A stretch of DNA of 64,000 nucleotides from Filosporella fistucella (taxonomy: Eukaryota > Ascomycota > Leotiomycetes > Helotiales). Both the position numbers and the translations under genes were made by a program. The stretch spans positions 1,736,001-1,800,000 of the forward strand of contig JAQJZZ010000007.1 in the NCBI GenBank assembly GCA_030077755.1, given 5' to 3'. A model generated the notes under the pieces. The model searched no databases and had not been told where the DNA came from. It worked only from the letters and a program-made list of their open reading frames with translations. Below are positions 1 to 10,960 of the stretch, one piece after another (the first letter of the stretch is position 1; each line of letters begins with the position of its first letter).

Positions 1-1318
1 GTCACGAAAGGAAAAATAAAGGAGGTCTCAAAGTCTTGCGCTCTAAAGCAATCTAAAGGTAGGAGAGATATCTGCTGGTGGTACTTCCGATTGGGGAAGC
101 TGCTACCACGACAAACATTCAAGGGAAATTGTTGGCAACCTGCACCAAACTCTACAATGGAAAAGCTCGCCAAAAAGCTCTCTGAAATATGGCTGCGGCC
201 AGAATGTATAGTATCGGTCAATTAGGATTGTCCCAGATCCTCGAGAGATGTGACGAGGGAGAAAGGAAGGGTTTTATCCCGCTAGTACAGATCATAGCAA
301 TTTGGAGACCGAAGCAACAAAGAGAGTAAATCAAATAAGCGTCCCATGGTTGACTGTTGAAACCCTTCAATGTTAGATACGGAGATAGAGCAATTATTAT
401 TATTACATAGAGTTTATGTGAGATATTGAGGATCAGTAACACTTCTTCCTAGGAGCTATGAAAGGGGTTCTCTCCTCAATTATAGTATTAGTCTTCTGTT
501 GCAAGCTCTATACATGAGATTAACTAACTTGAACGAAGGACTATAGCCAGAAATCAAATAACACTAGCAGAAGTTTTAGCATACTTCGGACTCGATTGAC
601 CATTTGGCGGAAACGTTCTCGATACTCACACGTTCGCTGTGGACTTGAGTTATCAAGACTATTCACTAATGTCAGCATTGTCGCAATCCTTAGTCTAGCA
701 ATCCATATAAGAATACCCTTCCTCTGATTGACGTTTTCCAGTTTCGAGCAGTTTTGGATTAAGCCGCTTTTATTTCCGGATAACTCGCTTCAAACTGCTC
801 CAAATAGGGGCTTAAACGAAACTGCCATTGCTGTTTGGGTTTAGCGTCTGTTGTGCACACGTGGTCGCTAAATTTCCAACCTCTGCCAATTGTGGCGAAC
901 CTTCAACTCCCCGCAATATTCACAACTATTTAACTCTCACCTTCGAATCTATCAAACCTTGTTGCGGCATCTGTTTCATACCTTATTCCGTGATTGGGAC
1001 TGCCAAGGAGAAGGTATTCTGAAATCCAGCGCCTACGCTGCGACACAGACAGCTCAGAGAAAAGGTGCATCTGCGAAAAGAAAAGGAAAGAGCGGGAAAA
1101 GAGTCAATGTGTGCCTCCGTTTCGCATGATGAGATACACGATCTCCCTGAATCCCATCGCCACTACTATTGTGGCTCACGCTTTATCGAAAAGCTGACTC
1201 CTGGAGGTACTATGACGTTAGAGCCTACGTATTCTTGCACGACAACAAAACCCGACCCGTTCAGAATGATCAGCTCCGATGCGAAAAGTCGAGTCTTACG
1301 CATATCTTTATGAGATAT
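1..1318. other. intergenic, nothing recognised
   Basis: This is AT-rich sequence. The open frames are short, overlap each other on both strands and show no protein-like composition. I see no RNA gene or repeat here. Confidence 0.5.
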
Positions 1319-1517
1319 TATAAACAGAACCACAAATAATACAAATAATAAAAAGGGGGGCAAGCAGCTGGTGGTCTTCAATAGTTATGGCATAATTGTC
1401 TAAGTTCTATATATAAAAGGTCGAGCTCCAGAATGATATGGCAAAACACTAGAAAATAGCCGAACACGTGCTACACGTGACTAGTACAAGAAATACTGAT
1501 TTCAGAGCCCTTTTACA
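1319..1517. mobile_element. ~199-bp terminal-repeat element, copy 1 (solo-LTR or MITE-like)
   Basis: The segment is repeated at 2936-3133 at roughly 90% identity by eye. Its ends are TATAAA...TTTTACA here and TGTAAA...TTTTACA in copy 2, giving a short terminal inverted repeat of the TG..CA type. It is flanked by a 4-bp direct repeat ATAT (1315-1318 and 1518-1521), which fits a target site duplication. A TATATATAAAA stretch lies near 1410 and two CACGTG palindromes near 1466-1480. These features suit a solo LTR, or a non-autonomous element with short inverted ends. No internal coding region accompanies it. Confidence 0.6.
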
Positions 1518-2296
1518 ATATATCAATCCAATGTTGGCAATTTAGCGGCAGTGTGTCAGCCTCGAGTATCACCGTTGGATCATGATTGAGAAGCCGTTTG
1601 CACCATCTCAAGCTGGAATTGAAATTGTTGTGAAAGTCCAGGTTGGCAAAGACTGGCCAGTAGCATGCAAGCTGAAAAGCTTCCACGGTTCGGGGAACAC
1701 TGTGGAGGATGCAAGAGATAATAAGCTTGGAACCGTTCCAAACAAATGATAATCGCTTGAAAAGCAGCCAATCATCTGCTGCAAGGCTCGTCGTTTGATC
1801 AGCATCTGGAGAATCCTTTTGGAACAAGGAAGACGCCATTCTTCTGGGTCCTCGCGTGATTCCCCTGGCTTGATGTGTTCTTGGTATAAGGTGGAATCAG
1901 CAATACCATAATACCGATATCTAGTCGCTCAATATACTGAGCTTTAGAAATATGCGGCTGCTCATATTCAACATCATCCACACGCTTGCGATCTGCGGCC
2001 ACGAGATCAGCTATATAGCGTCTGAAAGCTTCTGAATAGGGATCGACTTCGTTTTGTAAGTATGAATTCTTCGCCCTTCTCCTTTCGCCTCTTTGGCAAT
2101 GATCTTTCACGTCGATGGTTGGCTCTGCCATGGAATGCTCATTCAACGTTTGTCCCGTTATTCCATCTAACCACTCTTTCTGGTATTGTGACAAGGAAGG
2201 GGCAGAGTGGTTGCTACTTGACTGGGCTACGGCTACTGACGAGGCTCGAGATTCTGGACTATTACAAGCGTTGCGAAGGATGCCAGTAGTTCCCAT
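1513..2296 (-). pseudogene. hypothetical protein in two overlapping frames
   Basis: No family is recognised. A first frame starts at ATG 2296 and runs 165 codons to a stop at 1799. It has a charged helical stretch containing YSEAFRRYIADL and KAQYIERLDI. A second frame, open from about 1839 to 1513, reads protein-like (LLFKRLSFVWNGSK; NSSLRWCKRLLNHD). The two overlap by about 40 bases, so a frameshift or an unseen short intron probably joins them. The stop of the second frame lies inside the end of the ~199-bp element at 1319-1517: the element sits at the 3' end of the gene and supplies the stop. The gene may be dead. Confidence 0.3.
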
Positions 2297-2935
2297 CGTT
2301 CCAGCAATTCTGGTATATTTGCCCTGCTTGGAAGATATTGGTATCTGCTACGTGTAGCGAGGGTTCGTGTAACTGGTGTTTTGTTCCATGCAGATCATTG
2401 GAAACCAATTTGGCATGCGTCGCCTCCCTTGCAGTAAGTCAGCAAGCAAAGTAAGCAGGTTGCATTCGCAGTAGGTTCGATCTCAATTAGTAAAGATGCC
2501 GCTTGTCTTCGCCGACCACGCCAGTCTCCTGGTCGCTCCGCAGTGCTCTAACGGATTCAACAGCAATGTACCCTGAAGACAATCAAGTCGAGGGTACGAT
2601 GGTGTATTACAAGAAGTCAACACTGAAGATGCCGAGAATGTACCTCTACAGAGAAGCTGCTTAGCTGCAGTGCGAGTGTAAACATGAAGTTGCGTCCCTG
2701 AACATGCAGGACATCAGTCGCGGTCGACCAAGGAAAGGCCTTGAACGCAAGCGGCCCCGAGAGATGGTTTTGGGCGAAGTCTATGTGATTTAGCTGCTGA
2801 ACCGAAGATGATTGGACTTACTTATGACTCCAGGGAACAGAACGCTTTGGGGTATAAACTTGACTGGCAAGCTAATCGTCTGACGCCGTGCTTTGTTGAG
2901 GGTGTTTTCTTTTCTGGTCGAACTACGTTGCATAC
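2297..2935. other. intergenic, nothing recognised
   Basis: No long open frame or known motif is seen between the damaged ORF and the second element copy. Confidence 0.45.
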
Positions 2936-3133
2936 TGTAAACAGAACCACAAATAATACAAATAATAAAAAAGGGTAAGCAGCTGGTGGTCTTCAGTAAT
3001 TATGGCATTATTGTCTAAGTCTCTGAGTACAGAAGGTCGAGCCCTGGAATGATATGACAAAACACTAGAAAATAGCCGAACACGTGCCACACGTGACTAG
3101 TATAATAAACACTGATTTCAGAGCCCTTTTACA
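2936..3133. mobile_element. ~198-bp terminal-repeat element, copy 2 (solo-LTR or MITE-like)
   Basis: This is the second copy of the element at 1319-1517, in the same orientation. The ends TGTAAA and TTTTACA are intact here. It is flanked by its own 4-bp repeat ATAC (2932-2935 and 3134-3137), so it looks like an independent insertion rather than the second LTR of one element. The paired CACGTG motifs are kept, while the TATA-like stretch of copy 1 is not. Confidence 0.6.
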
Positions 3134-4040
3134 ATACAGTATGCGTTGTCGAATGGGTACCGGACGGTTTCTGAATTGGAGTCTAGAATGCCGGAGGGTT
3201 GAGTTTAATGGTGTTGAAGAAAACGTGGGTACTACGTCACGTGCCAGCCAACTCCCGAACGTGACATCCCTGCTAGAATCGGCATTACCGGGCCAGAGAG
3301 ACTTTGAGCCCGCCTCTGCGGGCAGAGAGGCTGCTCTAGTTCAGTATTGAGGCTTTTATATACAGGGAGAAGAGAGGTTGCTTCATGTCGCTGGGCGGAG
3401 GTGGATGGATGGAAGAGCAGGCTGAATGTGATGCTGTTGCTGACGGTACGTTGGAGCTGATTGTGATGGGTAGGTAGTTGAGTTGTATTTCGAATGTACC
3501 CTATGAATTCTGGTAAGTGGAACATTGTTTGGAGCGCTAAGGGTGGAAATGGTAGGGTGGAAAGCAAAATCGATCTCGAAAGTTTTGAAGCTAAGTTTGT
3601 GGCAATATCAGCCCAACGAAAGTCGCCAACTCTGCGATTTGGCGGCGAGTCTTTAGGAAGCTAACAGCGCTGCCAGAGCTCGACTAGTCCTTGGGGGGGG
3701 GGGGGGGCAGATTCCGGTGCCTGGTAGTGTCCATCCACTTTTGGCTTTCCTCCGCTGACCGAAAATATGTTCCAGTTCCTTCCCGACTCTCATGCCATGC
3801 ATTTCTTGCCTTTCCACTAGATGCTACGACTTTTGTGGTAGCTCACGAAGCTAATATTCGGCTACGGTTCACAGTGGCTACAGGATATAGGTAGCATTCG
3901 CTGAGCTATACTGTAGAATTAGCAACAAGCAAAGTCAACCTTATGACCACAATGGCCTATTGGATCGTGAAAATCAAAGGTTTCAGTCTCTTGCTTTTGG
4001 ACTATTCAAATTGAGCTAATGTATAGCCACTAACACAAAT
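3134..4040. other. intergenic with a 15-base G run
   Basis: No gene is recognised. A homopolymer of 15 G residues lies at 3693-3707. The region downstream serves as the 3' flank of the HET-domain gene. Confidence 0.45.
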
Positions 4041-5774
4041 TTACAAGTTTATGCTTAGCGCATACATGCTTTGTGCTCCCTCTTTACCCAAACTCGCTAC
4101 AACAGAGATCTCAACGAGAGAAGCTAGGGATGAGCCAACAGGTTGTGCGAGGGGAACCTTCTTGCCTACGTGCTTGGATTTCCAAAGGGGACCATACCTC
4201 AAGATACTAGGCAATGTGTCACCGTTCGAAATCTGCGAACGTACAGCGGCGCCAATGCTTGTAAGAACATGAGTAGTCCCGAGCCGATGTTCCTCTGATG
4301 TTATGGATGAGATTACTGGGTCGTTATCTTGGTAGACTGCAGCCCAGGGGTTGAGAACCTGAACCATTTGAGAAGCTTCGTTCCTCACAGAGCTATATGT
4401 TTGTGCTTTCAGGCCAAACACGACGACACAGCTCAAAGTGTGCTTCGATAATAATCCAGATATATCACGAGCTGATGACACTCCGCTCCGTTTTCCATAT
4501 CCCTCAATACTTAGAACTATTAGTCCCGTAAACTGCTCGTATCCATTGGTGAGAAAACATGCAGTGTCACGGTTCCAAAGGTGCTCAGGTTTCTCATGAA
4601 CCTTGAGGCTGAAGCCAGAGGTATTTGATATCGTTACAGAAAACTTTTGCTCAAGTTGTAAGCCCAAGAGGCAGGATTCTGCACTATTGATGAACTTAGG
4701 TATATGTATCAAGCATTGAGGGTGAATTTTCGTTGTTGTCCGCAAGCTACTAGCAAGTTGGTGGGCTTGGTGTCGAATATATCCATGTGATGTTTTGAGA
4801 AGTTGTATTGAGACAGGGGTGTGAGTTCTTGGGTCGTTGCCATCGAAACATTGCAGACTCAGTACATAGTCGCCACGGCGTACAATTAAGTCAGAGTCGA
4901 TGTCAAAGCCAGCGTTTGTCAACGACAGCTGTACTCTTTTGATAGCAGGGTCTGAGCTTCTTTGTATGTTCCCACACATTCGAAATTCCGATGGGGAGCT
5001 TGCAAATAAGCCGCGAAGGTCTTGGTCCCCTAGCACAGACATCCATGCAAACAGTGAGAGGTCATTGCTGTTTGAGGCGATTGCTTCTTGTAGTCGAATA
5101 AATGCCTTCAAACCCTCGCCGTAGATCAAAGGTAAATTCACGTCAAATATCCCAAAAAGGCAATAAGCAAGATCTTCCTCTCTTGTTGTTGTTCGCATTG
5201 ATGCCCAAGACATTCGCTTAGCAATAGAAATAGTAGGAAGTAGATCGCTGCTTTCAAGCACGCTTACAGGGATGCCTGTAATAACAGAGAGTTGTGGCAT
5301 GCGGAAAACATTGTCGACTTTTATATTCCAGTTTTGGTCATAAAACTCAATCCTCCTTGCAGCAATCAACTCCTGCAGTGTCCAGCCTCGTTTGAACCAT
5401 CTGCAGTGAGGCACCTGCGTGGCAGTGGCTTTTTCATCGTCTAGCATAGGCAGGTCGAACAGAAACACGAAGCAGATGGTTGAGTTCTTGTACCACTGGA
5501 ACATAGAGTTGATGGCTTCCGTCAATTCGGCGCTACTCGTCTTATCGATACAACAAGTATCTACCCAGGCGTAACGGATGCTGCGAGCCTTGGCCAATTG
5601 GCAGGTGTGCTCGATTTTCTTGAAGCCAGGTTTCTTCTTTGCCTCAGTGATATCTGCCATGTCTCCGAATGAGACCTCGCCATCGTCCCATGTGTGCGAA
5701 AGGATAGCGTATGGGATTCCCTGGGGCGTCTCGACATACTTGAGTTTATACGTGATGGTATTGATTAGCCACAT
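4041..5774 (-). CDS. HET-domain (heterokaryon incompatibility-type) protein
   Basis: A single uninterrupted 577-residue frame starts at ATG 5774. The N-terminal half is a clear HET domain: YAILSHTW at residues 22-29, AWVDTCCID at 69-77 and WFKRGWTLQELIA at 126-138. A stretch characteristic of HET-E/HET-D-like proteins follows (EEDLAYCLFGIFDVNLPLIYG, about 195-215). Members of this family act in non-self recognition and trigger cell death when hyphae of different genotype fuse; the domain is TIR-like. The C-terminal 330 residues show no NACHT, WD40 or ankyrin repeats, so this is the short HET architecture. The frame is intact, in contrast to the damaged genes around it. The target of recognition cannot be inferred. 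Confidence 0.92.
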   Translation of the reverse strand: MWLINTITYKLKYVETPQGIPYAILSHTWDDGEVSFGDMADITEAKKKPGFKKIEHTCQLAKARSIRYAWVDTCCIDKTSSAELTEAINSMFQWYKNSTICFVFLFDLPMLDDEKATATQVPHCRWFKRGWTLQELIAARRIEFYDQNWNIKVDNVFRMPQLSVITGIPVSVLESSDLLPTISIAKRMSWASMRTTTREEDLAYCLFGIFDVNLPLIYGEGLKAFIRLQEAIASNSNDLSLFAWMSVLGDQDLRGLFASSPSEFRMCGNIQRSSDPAIKRVQLSLTNAGFDIDSDLIVRRGDYVLSLQCFDGNDPRTHTPVSIQLLKTSHGYIRHQAHQLASSLRTTTKIHPQCLIHIPKFINSAESCLLGLQLEQKFSVTISNTSGFSLKVHEKPEHLWNRDTACFLTNGYEQFTGLIVLSIEGYGKRSGVSSARDISGLLSKHTLSCVVVFGLKAQTYSSVRNEASQMVQVLNPWAAVYQDNDPVISSITSEEHRLGTTHVLTSIGAAVRSQISNGDTLPSILRYGPLWKSKHVGKKVPLAQPVGSSLASLVEISVVASLGKEGAQSMYALSINL

Positions 5775-6963
5775 TATAATAGCAGTTTCTTATTGGGTCC
5801 GAGGAGGATTAAAGGGGAACTATGCGTACTTGGGAGCTGCCTTGAATGAGATAGGCCTCCTCCTGATCATCAGCTCGTGGCGTTGAGCGCGGGTAACCAG
5901 CCAATCGCTTAGTGACAGAATATCTTAGTCAGCCTGCCATTGTTCCTTAAGCTTTCCCTGTTTTCATCTTCGGTTCTTTTACATGGAGCTCCAACGAGGG
6001 TCCAGGCCTTCACCTGAACTATGTAGCTACTTGCAACGGTCGTCAAGTAGTAAATTCACGATGTAGGATTGCGCCGTGCATGCCAGGGAAAGGTAGCAAC
6101 ACAGTTAGCTAGAAGAGCATGCCCAAAAAAACAAGCATCCAGGAGAAATGGTTGGTCATGTCATCCACTAAGCTTCTCAGTCGCCTCACCCTCGTGTGAA
6201 ATGCGGTATTCTATACATCGTATCCTTGAATAATCCTCCACGATAGCCTCAAAAGGGTATTAAGCAGCGTTCTCTTACGAGATCTAAAAACGCACTGCCT
6301 GCCAGATCAGCATGCATAAGAGCACCATCCCTCCCTGCCTCGTGTTGCGTAGTGCACAATGGACTTGTTACTTGTCAGTATAAAAGATGAAACGGAAAGC
6401 CACTTCCTATCCTGTGTTCTGTGTGATTCCAAGAATCCGACGTAAGGGAAAAAGCCATTGATGACATGAAATCGTTGAGAATTGTGCTTCCAGTCAGCAA
6501 AGCAAAGTGGCAGAGCAACAAGGAGCTAGAAATTGCTGTCATGCCGAGTAGCACGTGATGCTATCTAGTGCCCATACCGGATAGCATATGAACGTCCATG
6601 CAACAGCATGACGTGACGGCTGGCGGAGCATCCGCACCGAAAACAGGGGCATATGCTCCGCTAACACTTTTGGGTAGGTAGGTATAGCCGAAAACATTAA
6701 AAATCATAGAGTGTAGGTCTGAAGCCAATTCCGAATCGTACTCTACGCCTGATTTGCAAGGAGTCTCATATAACGATAAGAGTATACGAAGGGCGGTACT
6801 AGAGGTACATGGGAGTAACTTACGTATTCAGAGGCGATTTGTATGCTTATAGGTCTACTAACTTAATATTGAAGCTGTAACTTTCATTTATAAAGACTTA
6901 GGCATTAGGGGCCAACCATGGCTGGAGGCATATTGCGCCTGATGCGACACCATACTCTCTCTA
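5775..6963. other. upstream region of the HET gene and empty DNA
   Basis: No open frame of note is present. The 5' flank of the HET-domain gene occupies the left side. The right side leads into a transposase remnant. Confidence 0.45.
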
Positions 6964-7185
6964 CAATTCCCTGATCTTGATTTCAAGGGACGCTTGTTGG
7001 AACACATTGAAGCAGAGGATAAGGAAAAGAACCTGGTGTAGCTTACGGGATTGAAAGAGATTATTCAAGATGAATGGTGAAAGATTAGAATGGAAGAGGT
7101 TAGGAAAAGGATTGCCGAAATGCCTGGTTGGTGTAAACGAGTCGTGGAATTAAATGGAGCTCCTATGAAAAGCGATTCGTGGTAG
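6964..7185 (+). pseudogene. remnant of a Tc1/mariner-type transposase, C-terminal end
   Basis: One forward frame reads through about 74 codons with two in-frame stops (TAG near 7039, TGA near 7078). It resembles the end of fungal Tc1/mariner DDE transposases. The visible pieces are QFPDLDF (compare SPDLNP), LKEIIQDEW, then MEEVRKRIAEMPGWCKRVVE and LNGAPMK (compare the family ending I-x-S-M-P-R-R-C-x-x-V-I-x-A-x-G-G-P-T-K). No upstream catalytic part or terminal repeats were identified. It is a decayed fragment; the family call rests on the C-terminal pattern alone. Confidence 0.45.
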
Positions 7186-7391
7186 TTATATAATTTTGTA
7201 TTGCGGAATAGCGCGTTTTTCATGTAAAGTAAGCTTTTATTTCATGGATGAAGAGTATATTTGGCTTTGAAATCACAGCAATATTTCAATGACTGTAGAC
7301 GTGTCGTCGTTTCTCGTCTACAAGAGGTCTTCCCAACGACATCTATATACCCAGTGCTTCCCTCCACAATTGACACATAGGTCTGGAGTCA

Positions 7392-8157
7392 TCATCCTAC
7401 GATTACGAGCTTCCTTAACGTCTCCCAGGATGCATGGCATTTGTCAAGGTGATGACCATTATAAAATGATACAAACACAGCGGTAGCATTATAATGGGTT
7501 GTGTGTGGATTTTTATCGATAGTGGCAGGACTGTTATTTTGTATCGCCGCAATCGTGTCCAATGCTCTCTCCTTAACTACTTTGATAGCAGTGCCTCTGG
7601 CCAGCGCCAGATCAATTCCTGTGCCGTCGTTCATATATTTGGGCTCTGGACCGCGCTAGAAGGGGACCTGGCTCTTGATTAGCGCAATTGTATTTTCCTT
7701 TCCTTTTTGATCCGAGCTATCAATCTCGCCGTTCCTCTGACAGCAGCAATTTTGAAACCCTGAAGCCGCTTCGCATAAGCTAGTTGGTCCTTCTTTTCCA
7801 TCTTTGCCAAAAATTCTCGTTTCTCGGCAACTATGGAAAATGTTGTCCAAGAGCGCTTCTTGATCTCTTTATGGAGGTATTGAATTTGGTTTTGTGTTGA
7901 GAACGATTTCAACAAGAAGTCACACCCATGATAAAATAGAATGCGGGTTGTATAATCATCAGTCACACGTCCAATCCGGTAGTTAGTGATTCCTTAAGGT
8001 ATAGTAGGACCCATATGATGATATGATGATGTGAGGATGGCAGTGATGGGTTACTGGAATGAGTTGGGGCAATAACGGAGCTCGAAGGAAGAGGTGCGTA
8101 TGGTAAAATGTGCGACCGATTCCATGAGCTTTGGAAGGCATCGTTTGCTGCCATCAT
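7392..8157 (-). CDS. possible small gene, lysine-rich, structure unresolved
   Basis: No family is recognised. One minus-strand frame (about 7679-7995) has protein-like content: a helical, lysine-rich stretch including QYLHKEIKKRSW and EFLAKMEKKDQLAYAKRL. It lacks an ATG of its own and could be a last exon, with an acceptor near 7996. An ATG-started frame at 7963-8157 upstream (MMAANDAFQSSWNRS) could be its first exon, but no convincing donor is seen. The outer coordinates cover all frames considered. Treat as a weak candidate. Confidence 0.22.
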
Positions 8158-8159
8158 GT

Positions 8160-10858
8160 GAAATGGATGAAAGTGAGCTGTTAGTTTACTTTGAGTGAAC
8201 GCAATGTCGAAAGAATCTGTTGTATCGTTTTCTCCCCACCCCCAGTTGTGTGTCGAGTCGCATTCATCTTCGCCCCTGTTTGTTGTCCTACAGCAAACTT
8301 ATCCGAATCGCCACACACGCGGTTCCTCACAGAGTTGCAGATGCGGCTTACAGAGTAGGTGAGATTTGTGTATTCATGTTTTGCACTGGTGTCCGATTCT
8401 CAGAGGACATATAAAAAGTATCCTGCATTAAGATAATCAGCTCCAAACTTGGTCTATGAAGCTGACTCGTAGGTAATTGATTGAATGCGGTAAATACAGA
8501 TTTCGTTATCACAACACCCCTTTTAGCCCTGGTCGTGTCGAATTCAGGTGTCTAAAGGCTTAAATTAGGGTGATTTTGAGCCTGAAGGTCGATGTCAGGA
8601 AACGGAGACATGCAATTCCAGCACTCTTAGAAAGCTGAGCTAGCGAAACTAAAAAAAATAGCCCGCGATTCAACTAAACCAATCCAGAGTCATTGGCGAA
8701 GTTCAGATGCAATGACTTATTAATACACATTTCAAATGTTCTATGTCTAGCTCTGGTGAGTGAAGAGAGCTAATTATTTGTTCCCCAAATTCTACAAAGC
8801 TTATGACGAAGGCAATTTGGATAAGACCGGAAACTAGAACTTATGGGAGCTCTTGCAATAATATATCTATTGAGAGTCTATCCCCAGACGCCACTAATTA
8901 AAAGTGATTTCTGCAAGATTCGATATCCCCACCCAACCAATTTCGTAGCATCGTCCTCAGTGGCTTTGCAACCCGATCCATTACAGTTCTTAGAAATATA
9001 TCATACAAGAATCACTAGGGAATGCTATTCGTAATCGCATTCATCAAAGGGCTAGCTTCTCCTCCACAGCCGCCATAGCGGAGCCTCGAACTACAGCTAA
9101 GCTTGCACCAGAATAAAACTTAAGCTTGGGTCCTCTCTTCAATGGCGCATTCGCCTTGATAGCTTTTCGTACGGCAGAGTTGATAACAACGTTAGAGCTG
9201 CAACAGTATCGCCCCTAACTAGATGCACAAACTAGCGCACATGGGGGATAGTGAACCACAACTTTATATGCCGCAGAATTACAAGGTATTAGGTTAGCCC
9301 CTCAAATTGCAGACGAAAACGCAGAAAACGGAAACAAGAGAGACAGGCTGATCATCGTCACAGACAACCAAGTAGCTATCTAGACACTTTAGAACCCGAT
9401 ATATTGTCAAAGGACAAAGCAAAGCACTTCTTGAGACGCCTATGTAAATAGTCGTAGATAGAAGACAGACAATCCGGCGGAGGAGGTTACTGGTCACTAC
9501 AAAGTGTTGAAGTGAGGTCTGCGACTACCAAATACAGTAAAGCGTCACCTCTACAACTGGCGCCGAAGCTGGACCATGCCAGCATAGTAGCCCCCTAGGG
9601 TGGACAGCTGGAACTGAGTATGAATAAATGAATGAGTGAAAAGCTAATGGATGACAAAGTAAATAATGCGAAACAATCAGTTATGATGGGTTGATGTTAA
9701 CCTGCTTGACAGGTTACTGGCGATTCTTTCTCGTCTTCACCGTTGTAGGTGCGGATTTATTTCTATGTTGTGCAGCGTTGGTAAGCCGAAAAGCGGGTGT
9801 AACCATCCCATCTAGGCAAGCTCCTGATAGGCCTGATGTTTATCATGCACAGACCTGATGTCTTTCATGCACAGTAATTAATAGAATCTAGAATCTGTAT
9901 TACAGAGTATGTGACAGTTGGAAACTGTAGATCTAAAGCGGAATAGTCTCATATGTAAGAAGTTCAACTTGGATTTCGCAGGACTATTATTAGCAGCTGC
10001 AGACTCAAGTGCATCTCGGCCGCTCGCCCCATATCGGATGTATCTCCTTAAGGTTTATTCCCCGTACTCGTGGGCCAACGGCAGTCGCTTCCCCGCTTCT
10101 AGAACAGGGCCAGGGCTGCAATATAGAAACGATATCCGAACACTCGCATTGGATTAAGCTTATGGAGGTGCAGCGGGTAATTAACATGACAGACAAGGGT
10201 TAGGTAGTTGCATGCACGTACGTTTATTTACCTCGCTTTTCCAAATCGAGTAATTAAAACAAGCCAAACGAGAGATCTAATACTTGATCAAGTAAATTAG
10301 AACGACTGTGTTGGAAGCCCCTTGATAGTGCTGTTACGTTACTTACCCGCTATATCTCCGTAGCTCAAGATCCAGCAGATCTTAAAATACCTCCGTACAA
10401 TCAAGAAGCACAGGTTAAGCCCTCGGCGGGAAACTGGACCTACTTCCACCAATGTCTACCACTCCCACTAGCTCAACCCCGCAACCCTATAAGGCAAACT
10501 GCAAGGAATTTTGCGCCTCTAATGGATATTGAAAGCAAGAGGAAGAAAGTAACGCTGCTACCTCCGTACGACTAAGCCTGAAAGAGACGGAGCCCGGTAC
10601 TTTCGCTTAGTACCAGCCATTAACGCAACAACTCTCGTTTGGCTTTCTATATACTCTGAGAAAATCGACCGCAGGGCGGAGAGTTATATCTCCCCGTCTT
10701 ACTCTAACATTAAAAAATCTATTTACCCAAAAGCCCGTCTGACAAAGTATGGCTTGATGAGAGCTAAAAATGTGTCTCTCTGTGAATAATCGGGATGTGT
10801 AAGTAGACGAGAAGCTTGGAAACCGCCCTTTTCAAAGCAAACCAAAAGCGTAAAAATG
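8160..10858. other. 2.7 kb without a recognisable gene
   Basis: Only short, low-quality open frames are present on both strands. Near 9543 the sequence TGGCGCCGAAGC follows CTCTACA, which resembles a retroelement primer-binding site, but no LTR pair or gag-pol frame accompanies it. From about 10.6 kb the DNA becomes the promoter region of the small secreted-protein gene. Confidence 0.45.
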
Positions 10859-10860
10859 GA

Positions 10861-10868
10861 TATATAAA
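10861..10868 (+). promoter_or_regulatory. TATA box of the small secreted-protein gene
   Basis: TATATAAA lies about 93 bp upstream of the ATG at 10961. It is followed by a pyrimidine-rich leader and the start context CACAATG, which fits a fungal promoter with a short 5' UTR. Confidence 0.6.
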
Positions 10869-10960
10869 CCATCAGTCTTCGCCCTCTAATTCCTTTCCAC
10901 CCTCATTCTCAAACAAACATCTCTATCCTACCACATCCACCACATCAAGAAATCACCACA

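Noticed and set aside
9530..9560. TGGCGCCGAAGC after CTCTACA, like a retrotransposon primer-binding site
   Set aside because: No matching LTR start upstream, no second LTR and no gag-pol reading frame downstream, so a chance match is as likely.
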